64,000 nucleotides of DNA from Pseudomonadota bacterium (GCA_023398955.1 JAEWRL010000186.1:117744-181743); one strand, 5' to 3'; shown: positions 27,907 through 37,839, counted from the stretch's first letter. Program-made: numbers and translations. Notes: generated by a model not told the origin, from the letters alone.

Positions 27907-28692
27907 ATGTCGCAAGATGCCGTCAAGGGTAGCAGCGCACCACACAAACGACGCCTTCGAAACTTCCTGTTGGATAAGCGCTTCCAGCTCAAATATGCAG
28001 GGTATTTGATGCTCATTGCGGTGGTGATGAGCACGGCCATGGGGGTCGTGCTTCTCCGCACAAGCGACGCCGTGGTAGCTCAGAGCCGCCAAGCGGTTCG
28101 GCAGGGAGAGGTAGCAGTCGGGCACGGCCAGCAGGTTCTGGAAGAGAGCAAGAAGGTCAGCGCCGTTGTCCAGATGAACATCGTGAATGACCCCGCCTAT
28201 GCGAAGGATCCCGTCCTTCGGGAAGCCTTCGCCAACGAGGCGTCGGCGCGGGACGAACACCTGCGCGACCAGCAAGCGGCGCTTCGGGCCCAGGCGGCAG
28301 CGCTCAAACACCAGGCGGCGCAGCTGGGGGCTCGGCAGCGAACGATGTTCCTCGTTCTGGTTGTCGCGCTCGTCCTTCTATCGGTTGCCATCGGCTTGGG
28401 CGGGATCGTGGTGACGCACCGGGTGGCCGGGCCGGTCTTCAAGATGAAGCGGCAGCTTCGGGAGCTGGCTGCGGGCAACCTCCAGCCCCCGGACAGTCTT
28501 CGGCGAGGTGACGAACTCACGGATTTCTTCGAGGCCTTCAACGATGCCGTGAACAAGCTCCGCGCGCGGCACGAGGGTTACGTAGCCCAGCTTGACGCGG
28601 CGCTCGAGTCGCTGGAGCCAACCGAGCCCGCATATGGCCGCCTTCGTGCACTGCGGGACGAACTGGCTGCCGCAACTCGTGAGCCTTCGTAG
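27907..28692 (+). CDS. HAMP-domain membrane protein
   Basis: A 261-residue inner-membrane protein with two membrane helices (about 32-52 and 148-170) that flank a roughly 95-residue helical, periplasmic coiled coil. A HAMP domain follows (THRVAGPVFKMKRQLRELAAGNLQPPDSLRRGDELTDFFEAFNDAV) and then a short coiled coil. No kinase, cyclase or methyl-accepting domain follows, so it is a sensor without its own output. GAGGAG precedes the ATG. The gene is 132 bases after the HEAT gene on the same strand. Confidence 0.8.
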   Translation: MSQDAVKGSSAPHKRRLRNFLLDKRFQLKYAGYLMLIAVVMSTAMGVVLLRTSDAVVAQSRQAVRQGEVAVGHGQQVLEESKKVSAVVQMNIVNDPAYAKDPVLREAFANEASARDEHLRDQQAALRAQAAALKHQAAQLGARQRTMFLVLVVALVLLSVAIGLGGIVVTHRVAGPVFKMKRQLRELAAGNLQPPDSLRRGDELTDFFEAFNDAVNKLRARHEGYVAQLDAALESLEPTEPAYGRLRALRDELAAATREPS

Positions 28693-28789
28693 CGGCATTG
28701 CCCATCGTCACCCTTCCGGATGCACCCGAGCATCCGGCGACCTCGGCACTCGGAAACCTCCGATAGCCGAGCCCGTCGAAGGCAACAGC

Positions 28790-29179
28790 CTAGAATGCCG
28801 CGGGCACGTACTCGACGCATGCGCGCCCTTGTACGTCGAAGGTCACGCTAGCGGCGTCGAAACGCAGCCGTTCCACCGTCTCATCTTTGGCGTATCGGCG
28901 TTGCCACAGGCGTTCGCCCGCGCGTCGGATACGCTGTCGCTTGGCGTGGCTGATGGACCCGAAGGCGGAAGCCCAGGACCTGGGACCTCGATAGCGAACC
29001 TCGACCACGACGACGACCGAATCGCGGCGCGCTACGATGTCGAGCTCCAATCGGCCGATCCTCAGATTGCGCGCAACGAGAGACCAGCCGCCACGCTCGA
29101 GATATCGACAAACCTCGCTCTCAGCCAGCCTGCCGAGAGTGCTCCTCAGGTTGCCTTGCATGAGAGGCCGCACCAGCAC
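28790..29179 (-). CDS. yraN: YraN family endonuclease-like protein (UPF0102)
   Basis: A 129-residue protein of the YraN/UPF0102 family, a small restriction-endonuclease-like fold of unclear cellular role. Family marks are STLGRLAESEVCRYLERGGW, RNLRIGRLELDIVAR (Glu and Asp of the active-site pattern) and VVVEVRYRG. The frame starts with GTG at 29179, which has AGGA upstream; ATG at 29161 is possible. The match is full length. Confidence 0.85.
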   Translation of the reverse strand: MLVRPLMQGNLRSTLGRLAESEVCRYLERGGWSLVARNLRIGRLELDIVARRDSVVVVVEVRYRGPRSWASAFGSISHAKRQRIRRAGERLWQRRYAKDETVERLRFDAASVTFDVQGRACVEYVPAAF

Positions 29180-29215
29180 CGCATCCTGGCGTGCCGAATT
29201 CGCCCGCGAGTGAGA

Positions 29216-29824
29216 CTACCTACCGTCCGCCGGCCCGCACTCCTCGGTGGCCATCTCGTCACATACTTCCGGGTAGCTGTCGCGTGGGTTGTACTTCGTT
29301 CCCTTGCGGACACAGTACGAGCCCTGCAATTGTCCACCGGCCAGACCGTAGTCACCGACGAGCTCTAGGCAGCTGTACCCGTCCGGACACTCGCAGTATC
29401 GAGCATTCTCGTCGGGACCCTTGCAGCGGCAGGAACAGTAGACGGCGTCCTCAGCTTGCCGAGCGAAGCGCTGGGGCGCGACCGGCACGCTGACCTGAAA
29501 AGCCTCCGTCTGCTCCTGGTCGGGGAGATAGCACACGCGCTCGTCACCCGCCGCCGCTGTCCTGGCCTCATCCGTCCTGCGATCTGGCTGCCCGTAGGGA
29601 CAAGACACGCGCCCCTCGAAGTGGTTGACGAGGCAAAGCCGCGTCTCGCACTGGAAGGAACGGCTCTCGATGTTGACTTCGCCAATGCCGTAGCCCGCGA
29701 AGTCGGCTTGGTACTCATCCTCGGGAATGCAGGGGTCACCAACGCCGCCGCTCTCGCAGCCGATCGCCGCGAGCCCGAGCGCGAAGGTTGCAGGAATCCA
29801 GAAGCGCAATTCTCGTCGTGTCAT
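29216..29824 (-). CDS. Cys-rich hypothetical lipoprotein
   Basis: A 202-residue predicted lipoprotein (ALGLAAIGC, C23). About 13 Cys occur in the mature part, many in close pairs (YCSCRCKGPDENARYCECPDGYSC), which suggests a disulfide-stabilised surface protein. No known domain is recognised. It lies 37 bases from the end of yraN on the same strand and could be upstream in one transcript with it. Confidence 0.72.
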   Translation of the reverse strand: MTRRELRFWIPATFALGLAAIGCESGGVGDPCIPEDEYQADFAGYGIGEVNIESRSFQCETRLCLVNHFEGRVSCPYGQPDRRTDEARTAAAGDERVCYLPDQEQTEAFQVSVPVAPQRFARQAEDAVYCSCRCKGPDENARYCECPDGYSCLELVGDYGLAGGQLQGSYCVRKGTKYNPRDSYPEVCDEMATEECGPADGR

Positions 29825-30382
29825 GGGCCCGTATGTTCCTAGTAAGGTCTAGTTCGAGCGGTTCAGCCGTGGGAACTGACGTAGCCTAGTCGACCGAAAA
29901 CGTGATCGTCAATGCAGATCTCGGTGACCCGCCCCAAGGGGGCTCGGGGCGGAGGGCGCCCCCGGAGCAACGATGACGGAATTCGGTGCCAGCACAGGAA
30001 TTCACCCAGTTGGCGGCAGCGCCGCGGACCCGAGGCACACCGCGTGAGCCTCATGGGGACGTCAACCCGCGGCCCCATGCGGGCACCGCGCCAGACGCCG
30101 CGGGACCTTGGGGAGGGATTCCGGCTGGCGCGCCCCGCGACGATTTCACCCAAGAGTCGTCGGTGTTGAGCCTTCAAAGGTGCACCTCCACAACAAGCCT
30201 GAATTAACGCACCACCCAACGCCCGATGCGCTGTATGGTACAGGCCGAAGCAGGCAGTGGCGCTCGATGCGCAGCTTCACCGCCTCTTGCATCGATCCGT
30301 CGGGAAACGCTCCAGAACGATAGGAAATTTCGCGCGCTCTCAGAAACGGCAAGGCAGTCCAATGGTGCGCCGCCGTAGGCGC
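29825..30382. other. Long intergenic region before the Glt block
   Basis: About 560 bases, divergent between the Cys-rich lipoprotein and the Glt block. Open frames on both strands have no domain. No RNA gene or repeat was recognised; a candidate promoter lies at its right end. Confidence 0.35.
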
Positions 30383-30412
30383 TTGACAACGGTAGGCAGG
30401 GGTATCTAACAT
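30383..30412 (+). promoter_or_regulatory. Candidate sigma70-type promoter of the gltC-gltD-gltE unit
   Basis: TTGACA at 30383-30388 and TAACAT at 30407-30412, 18 bases apart. The -35 is perfect and the -10 matches four of six. Start of the GltC-like gene is about 130 bases downstream, so a long leader is implied. Confidence 0.5.
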
Positions 30413-30539
30413 CCCGTCGGCCGCGGTTGGTATCTGTTGGTTCTCATTGAGTTTTTTGGTTCTGAGCAGCGGCGGGTCTCGCAACTCGACACCCACTTAG
30501 AGGAATATGCGCTCAATTCACGGCAAAGAGAGAGGGCCC

Positions 30540-32261
30540 ATGTTGCGTACGCGACAAGTCGCAGTTTCTGTTCTTGCATCCGCTGTCCTGTTGGGTGGCG
30601 CGAGCTTCAGCTCCAGCGCGCGAGCGCAGGACGTGGTCGATCTGGACGCCGATGCCGAGGCAGCGGGCGGGCAGAGTGTCGATATCGATCTCGATGAGGG
30701 CGCGCCGGCACAGCAAGGTCCTGTCCAGGCGGGGCAGCCCACGCCGGCTTTCGTGTCGGCGAAAAAGCTGTTCGATAAGGAGAAGTGGCGTGACGCGGCT
30801 TCCGCGCTCTACGAGGTGGTTACTGGGGCATCGGGTGACGATCCAGGCAACCAGCAGTTGGCGCAGTACTATCTCGCCATCGCGCTGTACCGCCTGAAGT
30901 TCTACCAGGCTAGCTTCGCGATGTTCAGCGTGATCGCTGACAATCAACACCACCTGAAGTTCAGGGAAACTCTCTTGTGGTTGGCAAAGCTGGCAACGCA
31001 GCTTCCCGAACCGGCTGACATCATCGCCCGCGTCGGCAAGTACACGGAGGAGGAGGTTGCTCGTTTCGACAACTCGCAGCAGCGGAATCTGTACTGGCAG
31101 CTCAACTACATGATGGGCCGCTACAAGTACCGCAATCGCCAGTACCCAGAGGCGATCCGTGCTTTCCAGAAGGTCGACCGTCGGAGCGAATACTATGTGA
31201 AGGCTCAGTTCTTCACGGGGATTAGCTACGTGCAGCTTCGGAAGTCGGAGCCGGCCGTGAAGGCGTTCCAGCGCATCGAAACGGCACTCGAGGAAGGTGT
31301 CGAGGGTGTCGAGGACGAAGCTCGTATGCGCGATCTCGCGTACCTGTCCATGGCTCGGACCTACTACACGGCCTCGATTCGTCTGGACCCGGAAACCAAT
31401 ACGCCGAGCGTGGATGAGAAGCGGCTCAGCGCAGCAATCAAGTACTGGGACCGCATCGACGTGGCGAGCGAGTACTGGCTGGATGCCCTCTTCGAGGAGT
31501 CGTGGGCCTACTTCATGGCGGGCCAATACCCGATGGCCCTCGGGAACATTCATACGATCCAATCGCCCTATTTCCCCGCGGCCTTCTATCCAGAAGCGGA
31601 TGTCCTCAAGGGAGTCATCTACTTCGCCAACTGCAACTATGACGCCGCCACCATCGTCGTGGCGCGGTTCAACCAGCGCTTCGTGCCGATCAAAGAGGAG
31701 CTGCAGAAGATCCTGAAGCGGTATCGCGGCCCCAATCAGGAGGAGGCCTTCTTCAAGTTCCTCGTGAACGTTCTCGACGGCGAAGCAGACTTGGACCCCG
31801 TGGTCCGCCCCATCGTCGAAGGGTCGCTGAGCGACCGGCAGTTGCTGCGGAACATCGAATACGTTCGCCTGTTGAATCAGGAGATGAAGCGCTTCCAGAA
31901 GGCCCCCTCAGGGTTCCAGAACTCCACCCTTGGGAGTCAAATCAAGGACTCCCTCAAGCAGGCCCGTGACATTGCAGTTCGGGACGCTGGGGAGTTGGCG
32001 CTTTCGAGGTACGAACGCAACCTGTCGGACCTCGAGGAGAATTTGCGGAACGGTGAGAAGATTCTAATCGACATCACCGCTGCGCAGCGAAACCTGCTCG
32101 ATGAAGCGATCAAGCAGGATCAGGTCAGTGAGGCCGAGTCAAAGGTCTTCGGGATTGTCGAGCCTGACGAGGAGCATGTTCTTTGGCCATTCAACGGCGA
32201 GTATTGGCGTGATGAGTTGGGTTTCTACCGGCAGGTCGTCGAGTCTGCGTGTGGGAGATAG
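30540..32261 (+). CDS. Periplasmic TPR protein, GltC-like
   Basis: A 573-residue exported TPR protein. A signal peptide (VAVSVLASAVLLGGASFSSSARA) and an acidic stretch (DVVDLDADAEAAGGQ) lead into TPR repeats over about 80-420 (e.g. QYYLAIALYRLKFYQASFAMF and WDRIDVASEYWLDALFEESWAYF). The C-terminal part is helical, with an LSRYERNLSDLEENLRNGEK coiled coil. It lies first in the Glt block, four bases ahead of gltD. GltC of Myxococcus is a periplasmic TPR partner in the focal-adhesion machine; identity is inferred from architecture and position. The upstream ATG at 30507 is an alternative start. Confidence 0.78.
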   Translation: MLRTRQVAVSVLASAVLLGGASFSSSARAQDVVDLDADAEAAGGQSVDIDLDEGAPAQQGPVQAGQPTPAFVSAKKLFDKEKWRDAASALYEVVTGASGDDPGNQQLAQYYLAIALYRLKFYQASFAMFSVIADNQHHLKFRETLLWLAKLATQLPEPADIIARVGKYTEEEVARFDNSQQRNLYWQLNYMMGRYKYRNRQYPEAIRAFQKVDRRSEYYVKAQFFTGISYVQLRKSEPAVKAFQRIETALEEGVEGVEDEARMRDLAYLSMARTYYTASIRLDPETNTPSVDEKRLSAAIKYWDRIDVASEYWLDALFEESWAYFMAGQYPMALGNIHTIQSPYFPAAFYPEADVLKGVIYFANCNYDAATIVVARFNQRFVPIKEELQKILKRYRGPNQEEAFFKFLVNVLDGEADLDPVVRPIVEGSLSDRQLLRNIEYVRLLNQEMKRFQKAPSGFQNSTLGSQIKDSLKQARDIAVRDAGELALSRYERNLSDLEENLRNGEKILIDITAAQRNLLDEAIKQDQVSEAESKVFGIVEPDEEHVLWPFNGEYWRDELGFYRQVVESACGR

Positions 32262-32265
32262 AAGA

Positions 32266-35200
32266 ATGAACGCTGTGAGAGCGTATACTGTGTTAGGCGC
32301 GCTGCTTGGCCTCATGCTGGTCGGGTCGGCCGCAACAGCAAAAACCAAGTCGGACGATGGACTGAGCAACGCTTGCGTGAGCACTAAGTCCAAGGAGGCC
32401 CTGGCTGAATGCCCGAAGGGTCCCAAGAACTTCGACATCAAGAAGAAGCGGGCTGTCGCGTTCAAGAGTGCGCCGCCGCCGCGCGAGGTCAGGGACCGGC
32501 GCGACACGAAGCCGAGAGATCCGACGGAGGAGATGTCGAGTTCCTTCCGAGACACTCGAAAGACAAAGCTGCAGGCGCGCGCCCGCGCCCTCCTGATCAC
32601 CGAGATCCAAGGGCTCGAGCGCCTCTTCAGCAACACGAAGAAGAAGTCGCCTGATCGCCAACAGCTGATTCGGCGGCTCGCCGAGGGCTATGTGGAGCTC
32701 GAGACAGCGGCGCTCCGCGACAAGAACTTTGCGGAAGTCGAGGTCCAGAACATCAAAGCCGCTGCCAAGAAGCGGAAGAAGAGGCCGAGCTCCGCAAAGA
32801 TAGCGGAGCTCCAGCGAGACGCGAAGAACGCCCAAAAGATCGTCGAGGTCGCGCGGAAGAAGGCGATTGCCTACTACACGCGCATGAAGATGGAGTTCCC
32901 AAACTACTCCAAGCTCGACGAGGTGCTGTATTACCTTGCGTACGAGTACGAGCAGGCGAGGGATCTGCAGAACGCTCGCAAGGTCTACTACGAGCTAATC
33001 GAGAAGGCCCCGAAGTCGCCATACGTGCCCAATGCGTACTTGGCGTTCGGTGAGCTCTTCTTCATCGAGGCGCAGGGGGATCCTAACAAGTGGGATCTGG
33101 CAGCTGCTGCGTATTCGGAGGTGACCAAGTATCCACCGCCGGACAACAAGGTGTACGGCTATGCTCGCTACAAGCTCGGGTACGTGTACTGGAATCAGAA
33201 CAACTACGTGCAGGCGTTGAATGAGTTCAAGCATGTCATCGAGTATGGCAACAAGTACCCTGAGCTCCCGAACGCCACGCAGTTGGCAAAGAGCGCCCGG
33301 AGGGATTTGATCCCTGTCTACGCTGTCAAGGGCGACCCCAAGAGAGCATACGGGTTCTTCAAACCGCTGAGTGGGGATACTGGCGGTGGGGATCGCAAGA
33401 CCATCGAGATGCTCAACGACTTGGGTTACGCTTACCTCGACACGGGCCACTATCCTGAGGCTATTGAACTCTATCAAGACCTGATGGTTCGCGATAAAGG
33501 CGACCGCTATTGCCTATATCAGAGCCAGATCACGTCGGCCGTTTCTGCGATGAACTCTGCAAACAAGGAGCGCATCAAGGACGAGCTGGACAAGCAGCTC
33601 CAGGTTCGAAAGGACTTCGTGAGCGGTCAGCACAGCCCGAAGTCGAAGCTAGAGTGCTCCAACAAGACAGCGGAGCTCTTGGCGGAAACGGCAATGAGCT
33701 GGCATCTCGAAGCAGTCGGATCGGGCGGCGTCCGCGGTACCGGTGACAAGAACACCATGGATCTTGCGGCCTACGTCTACAAGAAGGTCGCCGACAACTT
33801 CACGTCCCAGGACTTCGACAAGTTCGAGTTCCCGCGCATCGTAAAGGAGGATTGGCCGACCCTCTACAAGATCAAGTACGCGATGGCCGACCTTCTTTAC
33901 TTCCAGGAGCGCTGGAAGGATTGCGGCCCTGCCTTCGACGCCGTTGTCGACGAGGATCCGAAGGGTGCAGATGCTGCAGAGGCAGCCTATGCCTCGGTTC
34001 TTTGTTACCAGAAGATGTACGACCAGATGTACGCTGGCGACAAGGACAAGCAGTCGAAGGGGCTGGGGCCAAAGGGCGCCAGTGCGGAGGATCGCAAGGC
34101 ACAGAAGGGCGAATGGGAAAAGTTCAAGCCCAAAGACCTGGACGAAATGCAGAAGGGCATGATCCAGGCTTTCAATCGGTACGTCTGCTATATCCAGCCC
34201 AAGCAGGGCGATTCCGAGGCCGAAGAGCAGTACATGGATGTCAAGTACGCTCGCGCACGGACGTACTTCGAAGCCCAGCACTGGGAGGAGGCTGCAATTG
34301 GCTTCAGAGATATCGCGCTGAACTACGCCGATAAGGATGCGGGGATCTACGCTGCTCAGCTCTACCTAGAGGCGATCAACGTCCTCGGAGCGAAAGCGGA
34401 GCCACCTCGTCCCGAGTGTTACGACGACATGGCCGAGGACGTCCCGGCGTTCCTCGAGCTCTATTGCAAGGGTGACAAGTTCAAGGATAACGAGGACCAG
34501 TGCCAGCTGCTGACGCGCATCCAGTTCGATGTGTTGCGCTTGCGCGCGCAGAAGACCGTGGAGCTTGCCGACCAGCAGGCGGACAAGGGCAACTATCGCG
34601 AGGCTCTCGAGAACTACAAGAAGGGCGGCGATCAGTACCTCGACATATGGCGAACTTACTGTGAGGCGCCGATGTCGGCGGGCGATAAGCCTGCGCAGTG
34701 CGAGACCGCCGACGAAATCGTCTACAACATGGCCAAGGCGTACCAAGCCGGACGCCTCCTAGCCAAGTCGATCCAAGCTCGGCTCATCTTGCTCAATCCG
34801 AAGTATGGGATGCAGGAGTCTGAGTGGGCGAAGCGGGCGACCTACGAGATTGGTGGCAACTACCAGGCAATTGCCGTCTACGACAAAGCTGCCGAGTTCT
34901 TCGAGAAGTACGCGGAGGACACCAAGTTCAGAGGCGAGTTCGCCGACAAGGCCCTGAGTGACGCGGTTGTTCTGCGCCTGGGTCTCGGCATGGAAGAGGA
35001 AGCGATCGAGGACGCGAAGAACTTCAATCGCTACTTCGGTCAAAAGAAGAAGGAGCAGGCCGCTCAGATCGCCTTTGCTGTCGCTGCGCATTACGCGGAG
35101 AAGAAGGACTGGAAGAACGCCCAACAGAACCTCACTCGTGGCATGGGGCTCATCGATCGGCAGGCGACCCTAGATGTCCAAGTACAGGCACACGCGCTGC

Positions 35201-36009
35201 TCGGGCACGTGTACGCGCAACAGAAGAATGCGGGACCGGCGGGGCGCGAGTACCAGAAGGTAGTAGCCCTGTGGAAGGACCCGAAGAAGGCCGTGGCTTC
35301 CATCGAGTCCATCCCCGAGGAGAGCGAAGGCGGCAAGATGCGACGGCTCGGGCGCGCCCTCGAAGCGGTGGGTGAGGCGTTGTTCTTCTTCGCGGAGGAG
35401 CAGCGCGAGAAGAAGGTCGATAAGCTGAAGTTCCCCGAGTACAAAGGAAAGAAGGACAAGGAGAGCATCACCAAGCACATCGGCACGAACGTCAAGGACT
35501 GGTACGAGAAGAAGGCCAAGGCCATCAAGGAGGTTGCTGAGGACTACAAGCGCATTGTGGACTTGCAGCCGACACCTCCTCCCCGGTGGGTCATCGCAGC
35601 GGGTTCCCGCGTTGGAGAGATGTGGGGTACTTTCGTCAAGGACTTCCGGTCCGCGCCCATTCCTAAGGAGTGGGAGAAGGACTACGAGATCCGGACCGCG
35701 TACTACGGTTCACTCGACGACGCTTCGGAGCCTTACAAGAAGGGCGCACGAGGCGCTTATGAAGTGTGTCTGGGGTACTCCGTGAAGTACCAGTACTTCG
35801 ACGAATTCAGTCGAGCGTGTGAAGAGTGGCTGGCGGAGAACTACAAGGCGGAGTTCCACCTGATTGACGAGTTCCGCGGAGCGCCAACCCGTGTCAACAG
35901 CGCGCTACGGGAACAGCCTCAGCCGCTCCGGATCGGCGGCGAGCCGATGGTGCAGGCGCCGACAGCGCCTGAGGTGCAGAAGAAGGCAGAGGACCAGCAA
36001 GAGAAGTGA
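32266..36009 (+). CDS. gltD: Periplasmic TPR protein GltD (AgmU-like)
   Basis: A 1247-residue exported protein. The ATG at 32266 is four bases past the previous stop and starts a signal peptide (YTVLGALLGLMLVGSAATA); a longer frame upstream would overlap GltC. TPR-like repeats run through most of the protein, often Lys/Tyr-rich (YYLAYEYEQARDLQNARKVYYELI; YARYKLGYVYWNQNNYVQALNEF; YEIGGNYQAIAVYDKAAEFFEKYA). AgmU/GltD of Myxococcus is a TPR-rich periplasmic protein of similar size needed for adventurous gliding; length, repeats and the gltE and gltG genes downstream support the call. It may also be the Nfs-type (spore coat) version; sequence alone cannot decide. A 9-bp hairpin follows the stop codon. 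Confidence 0.75.
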   Translation: MNAVRAYTVLGALLGLMLVGSAATAKTKSDDGLSNACVSTKSKEALAECPKGPKNFDIKKKRAVAFKSAPPPREVRDRRDTKPRDPTEEMSSSFRDTRKTKLQARARALLITEIQGLERLFSNTKKKSPDRQQLIRRLAEGYVELETAALRDKNFAEVEVQNIKAAAKKRKKRPSSAKIAELQRDAKNAQKIVEVARKKAIAYYTRMKMEFPNYSKLDEVLYYLAYEYEQARDLQNARKVYYELIEKAPKSPYVPNAYLAFGELFFIEAQGDPNKWDLAAAAYSEVTKYPPPDNKVYGYARYKLGYVYWNQNNYVQALNEFKHVIEYGNKYPELPNATQLAKSARRDLIPVYAVKGDPKRAYGFFKPLSGDTGGGDRKTIEMLNDLGYAYLDTGHYPEAIELYQDLMVRDKGDRYCLYQSQITSAVSAMNSANKERIKDELDKQLQVRKDFVSGQHSPKSKLECSNKTAELLAETAMSWHLEAVGSGGVRGTGDKNTMDLAAYVYKKVADNFTSQDFDKFEFPRIVKEDWPTLYKIKYAMADLLYFQERWKDCGPAFDAVVDEDPKGADAAEAAYASVLCYQKMYDQMYAGDKDKQSKGLGPKGASAEDRKAQKGEWEKFKPKDLDEMQKGMIQAFNRYVCYIQPKQGDSEAEEQYMDVKYARARTYFEAQHWEEAAIGFRDIALNYADKDAGIYAAQLYLEAINVLGAKAEPPRPECYDDMAEDVPAFLELYCKGDKFKDNEDQCQLLTRIQFDVLRLRAQKTVELADQQADKGNYREALENYKKGGDQYLDIWRTYCEAPMSAGDKPAQCETADEIVYNMAKAYQAGRLLAKSIQARLILLNPKYGMQESEWAKRATYEIGGNYQAIAVYDKAAEFFEKYAEDTKFRGEFADKALSDAVVLRLGLGMEEEAIEDAKNFNRYFGQKKKEQAAQIAFAVAAHYAEKKDWKNAQQNLTRGMGLIDRQATLDVQVQAHALLGHVYAQQKNAGPAGREYQKVVALWKDPKKAVASIESIPEESEGGKMRRLGRALEAVGEALFFFAEEQREKKVDKLKFPEYKGKKDKESITKHIGTNVKDWYEKKAKAIKEVAEDYKRIVDLQPTPPPRWVIAAGSRVGEMWGTFVKDFRSAPIPKEWEKDYEIRTAYYGSLDDASEPYKKGARGAYEVCLGYSVKYQYFDEFSRACEEWLAENYKAEFHLIDEFRGAPTRVNSALREQPQPLRIGGEPMVQAPTAPEVQKKAEDQQEK

Positions 36010-36018
36010 CCTGCCGCC

Positions 36019-36051
36019 GGGCTGCGGTGTGCCCCGATGCCGCCGCAGCCC
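36019..36051 (+). other. Hairpin between gltD and gltE
   Basis: Perfect 9-bp stem GGGCTGCGG/CCGCAGCCC with a 15-base loop, 10 bases past the gltD stop and without T-tract. It may adjust the ratio of the two proteins by partial termination or mRNA processing. Confidence 0.4.
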
Positions 36052-36091
36052 GCCTCAAGCAGGGCTCTAGGATTTGTAGGAGGAACGACCG

Positions 36092-37588
36092 ATGTTGCGT
36101 TTCAAGTTATTAACGGCTACCGCGCTGGCCCTCACGCTCGCGGCTTGTGGCGGCAGTTCCGCGTCGAATGAAGCAAAGGTTCCGGCGAACCCCAGCGGCA
36201 AGAAGACTGGAACCGGGATTCAGGTTAGCAAGAAGGCTGCCGCGAAGTTCGAGACAGCTCTCAATCAGTTCGTGGACTTCGACAAGAAGCAGAACTGGAC
36301 ACCCGACACCTGCAAGCAGGTTGCGGAGATGTTCAAGGCTGCAGGGATGGAGCAGTTCGAGGCAACGAACCGCCCCTTCCCCGAAGCCATCTACAATGCT
36401 GGGCTCGCCCACCAGCGATGCGGCGATGATGAGAAGGCGCAAGAGCGCTTCCAAGCCGCCTTGGAGGCTGACTCGGGGTTCCACCGGGCCAAGGCGCAGC
36501 TGATTCTGTACGATTTCCAAAGAACCAAGGATTTAGACTCGGCCATTAGCTCCCTCGACACGGTGATTCGCGACGCGAAGTACCAGAATGTGGAGGGGCT
36601 GGTTGCCTTGGCCGCGCTTCAGATGGAGCGCGGCAACGGCTCAGAGGACCTGGACACCGCCAAGCTGAACCTGCAGCGAGCACTCGCAATCGACGATAGC
36701 TTCATGCCGGCATTCAACCAGCTGGCGATCTACTACCTCGAGCTAGCGCGCTCGAAGGCAGCGGGTGGAGAAGCGAAGTCGCGGCGCCGAGGGCTCGTGG
36801 TCTCGGGTGCGAAGGGGACGGACATCAACGCGCAGCAGCTGGACCTTGCTGCGCTGGTTGCGTCCCAAGCAATGCAGAAGAATCCGTACTACGCACCGAT
36901 TCACAATACGGCTGGCCTTATTCAGGTCGAGCTTAGGAACTACAATAGCGCCGTCCAGAGCTTCGCGAAGGCGAGACAGTTGGATCCGAGCTTCTTCGAA
37001 GCCCACATGAACTACGCTGCGGTAAACCTGTCGTTCCGCGGTTTCGGGGAAGCGGAGAAGGCTTACAAAGAAGCTCTGAAGCTGAAGCCCGAGACCTTCG
37101 AGGCCCACCTGGGTCTAGCCCTGGCCATTCGTGGTCAGATGGAAATGGGGAACCGGGAGAAGCTGCTGCCGCTCGCCGAGAAGCACATCAAGAAGGCCCG
37201 AGAGCTTGAGCCGGATCGGCCGGAGACCTACTACAACGAGGCAATTCTCGTGCAGGAGTTCAAAGCCAAGGGCGTCGAAGAGGACGAGTCGATAAAGCAG
37301 CTTCTTGCGGCGGCGAACATCTACGATGATTTCGTAAAGCGAGCGAGCGGCGAGCCGGGCTTTGCACAGGCGGTAAAGCGCGCGACGGAGCGCGCTCAGG
37401 ACGCGCGCGACACGGCGGAGTTCATTCGGCAGGGCAAAGAGCTTCGAGCGCAGGAGGAAGCCGACGCGAAGCAGCGCAAGGCGGATGAAGCGCGGCTGAA
37501 GAAGGAAGAGGCGCAGAAGAAGAAGGAGGAGGAGGCTCGCCTCAAGGAAGAGGAGCAGCGAAAGGCCAAGGACGCTGCAAAGAAGTAG
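36092..37588 (+). CDS. gltE: TPR lipoprotein GltE (AglT-like)
   Basis: A 498-residue lipoprotein: signal LLTATALALTLAAC with C19 as lipid anchor. Four or more TPR motifs span about 45-360 (YNAGLAHQRCGDDEKAQERFQAALEADSG; NTAGLIQVELRNYNSAVQSFAKARQLDPSF; NYAAVNLSFRGFGEAEKAYKEALKLKPE). A very long charged helix ends the protein (AQEEADAKQRKADEARLKKEE and onwards to the last residue). AglT/GltE of Myxococcus is a TPR protein encoded directly after AgmU, matching this order. AGGAGG stands at the right distance from the ATG. An intrinsic terminator follows. Confidence 0.75.
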   Translation: MLRFKLLTATALALTLAACGGSSASNEAKVPANPSGKKTGTGIQVSKKAAAKFETALNQFVDFDKKQNWTPDTCKQVAEMFKAAGMEQFEATNRPFPEAIYNAGLAHQRCGDDEKAQERFQAALEADSGFHRAKAQLILYDFQRTKDLDSAISSLDTVIRDAKYQNVEGLVALAALQMERGNGSEDLDTAKLNLQRALAIDDSFMPAFNQLAIYYLELARSKAAGGEAKSRRRGLVVSGAKGTDINAQQLDLAALVASQAMQKNPYYAPIHNTAGLIQVELRNYNSAVQSFAKARQLDPSFFEAHMNYAAVNLSFRGFGEAEKAYKEALKLKPETFEAHLGLALAIRGQMEMGNREKLLPLAEKHIKKARELEPDRPETYYNEAILVQEFKAKGVEEDESIKQLLAAANIYDDFVKRASGEPGFAQAVKRATERAQDARDTAEFIRQGKELRAQEEADAKQRKADEARLKKEEAQKKKEEEARLKEEEQRKAKDAAKK

Positions 37589-37638
37589 TGGCCACCGGAC
37601 CTGGGTGGGGTAGCCCGCCCATGCTCGAGGGAGCGTAT

Positions 37639-37676
37639 GCAGTGCCGCCGCGACTGAACGGCGGCGCTGCCTTTTT
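37639..37676 (+). terminator. Intrinsic terminator after gltE
   Basis: A 12-bp stem GCAGTGCCGCCG/CGGCGGCGCTGC (one G-T pair) with an 8-base loop, followed at once by CTTTTTG. This is the clearest Rho-independent terminator in the window and should close the gltC-gltD-gltE transcript. Confidence 0.88.
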
Positions 37677-37771
37677 GTGGGGCAAGTTGCTGTGGACCAG
37701 TATCGCTTTTTCCGGGAACCTCAGGGCGAGGAGGCTGTCTATGCGCAGGCGCTGCCGCAGGTTGTTTGCGG

Positions 37772-37801
37772 TTGACGCCCGAGAATGCTACCGCATACAA
37801 T
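37772..37801 (+). promoter_or_regulatory. Sigma70-type promoter upstream of the GltF-position gene
   Basis: TTGACG at 37772-37777 and TACAAT at 37796-37801 with an 18-base spacer; both boxes match five of six. It lies between the terminator and the small gene, which starts about 32 bases after the probable start of transcription. Confidence 0.7.
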
Positions 37802-37839
37802 CACACTGTAATCATCTGAAAGATTCTGCGGAGGCTGGA

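Noticed and set aside
28592..29368. 258-codon plus-strand frame over yraN
   Set aside because: Covers yraN and part of the Cys-rich lipoprotein in antisense; no start site or domain.
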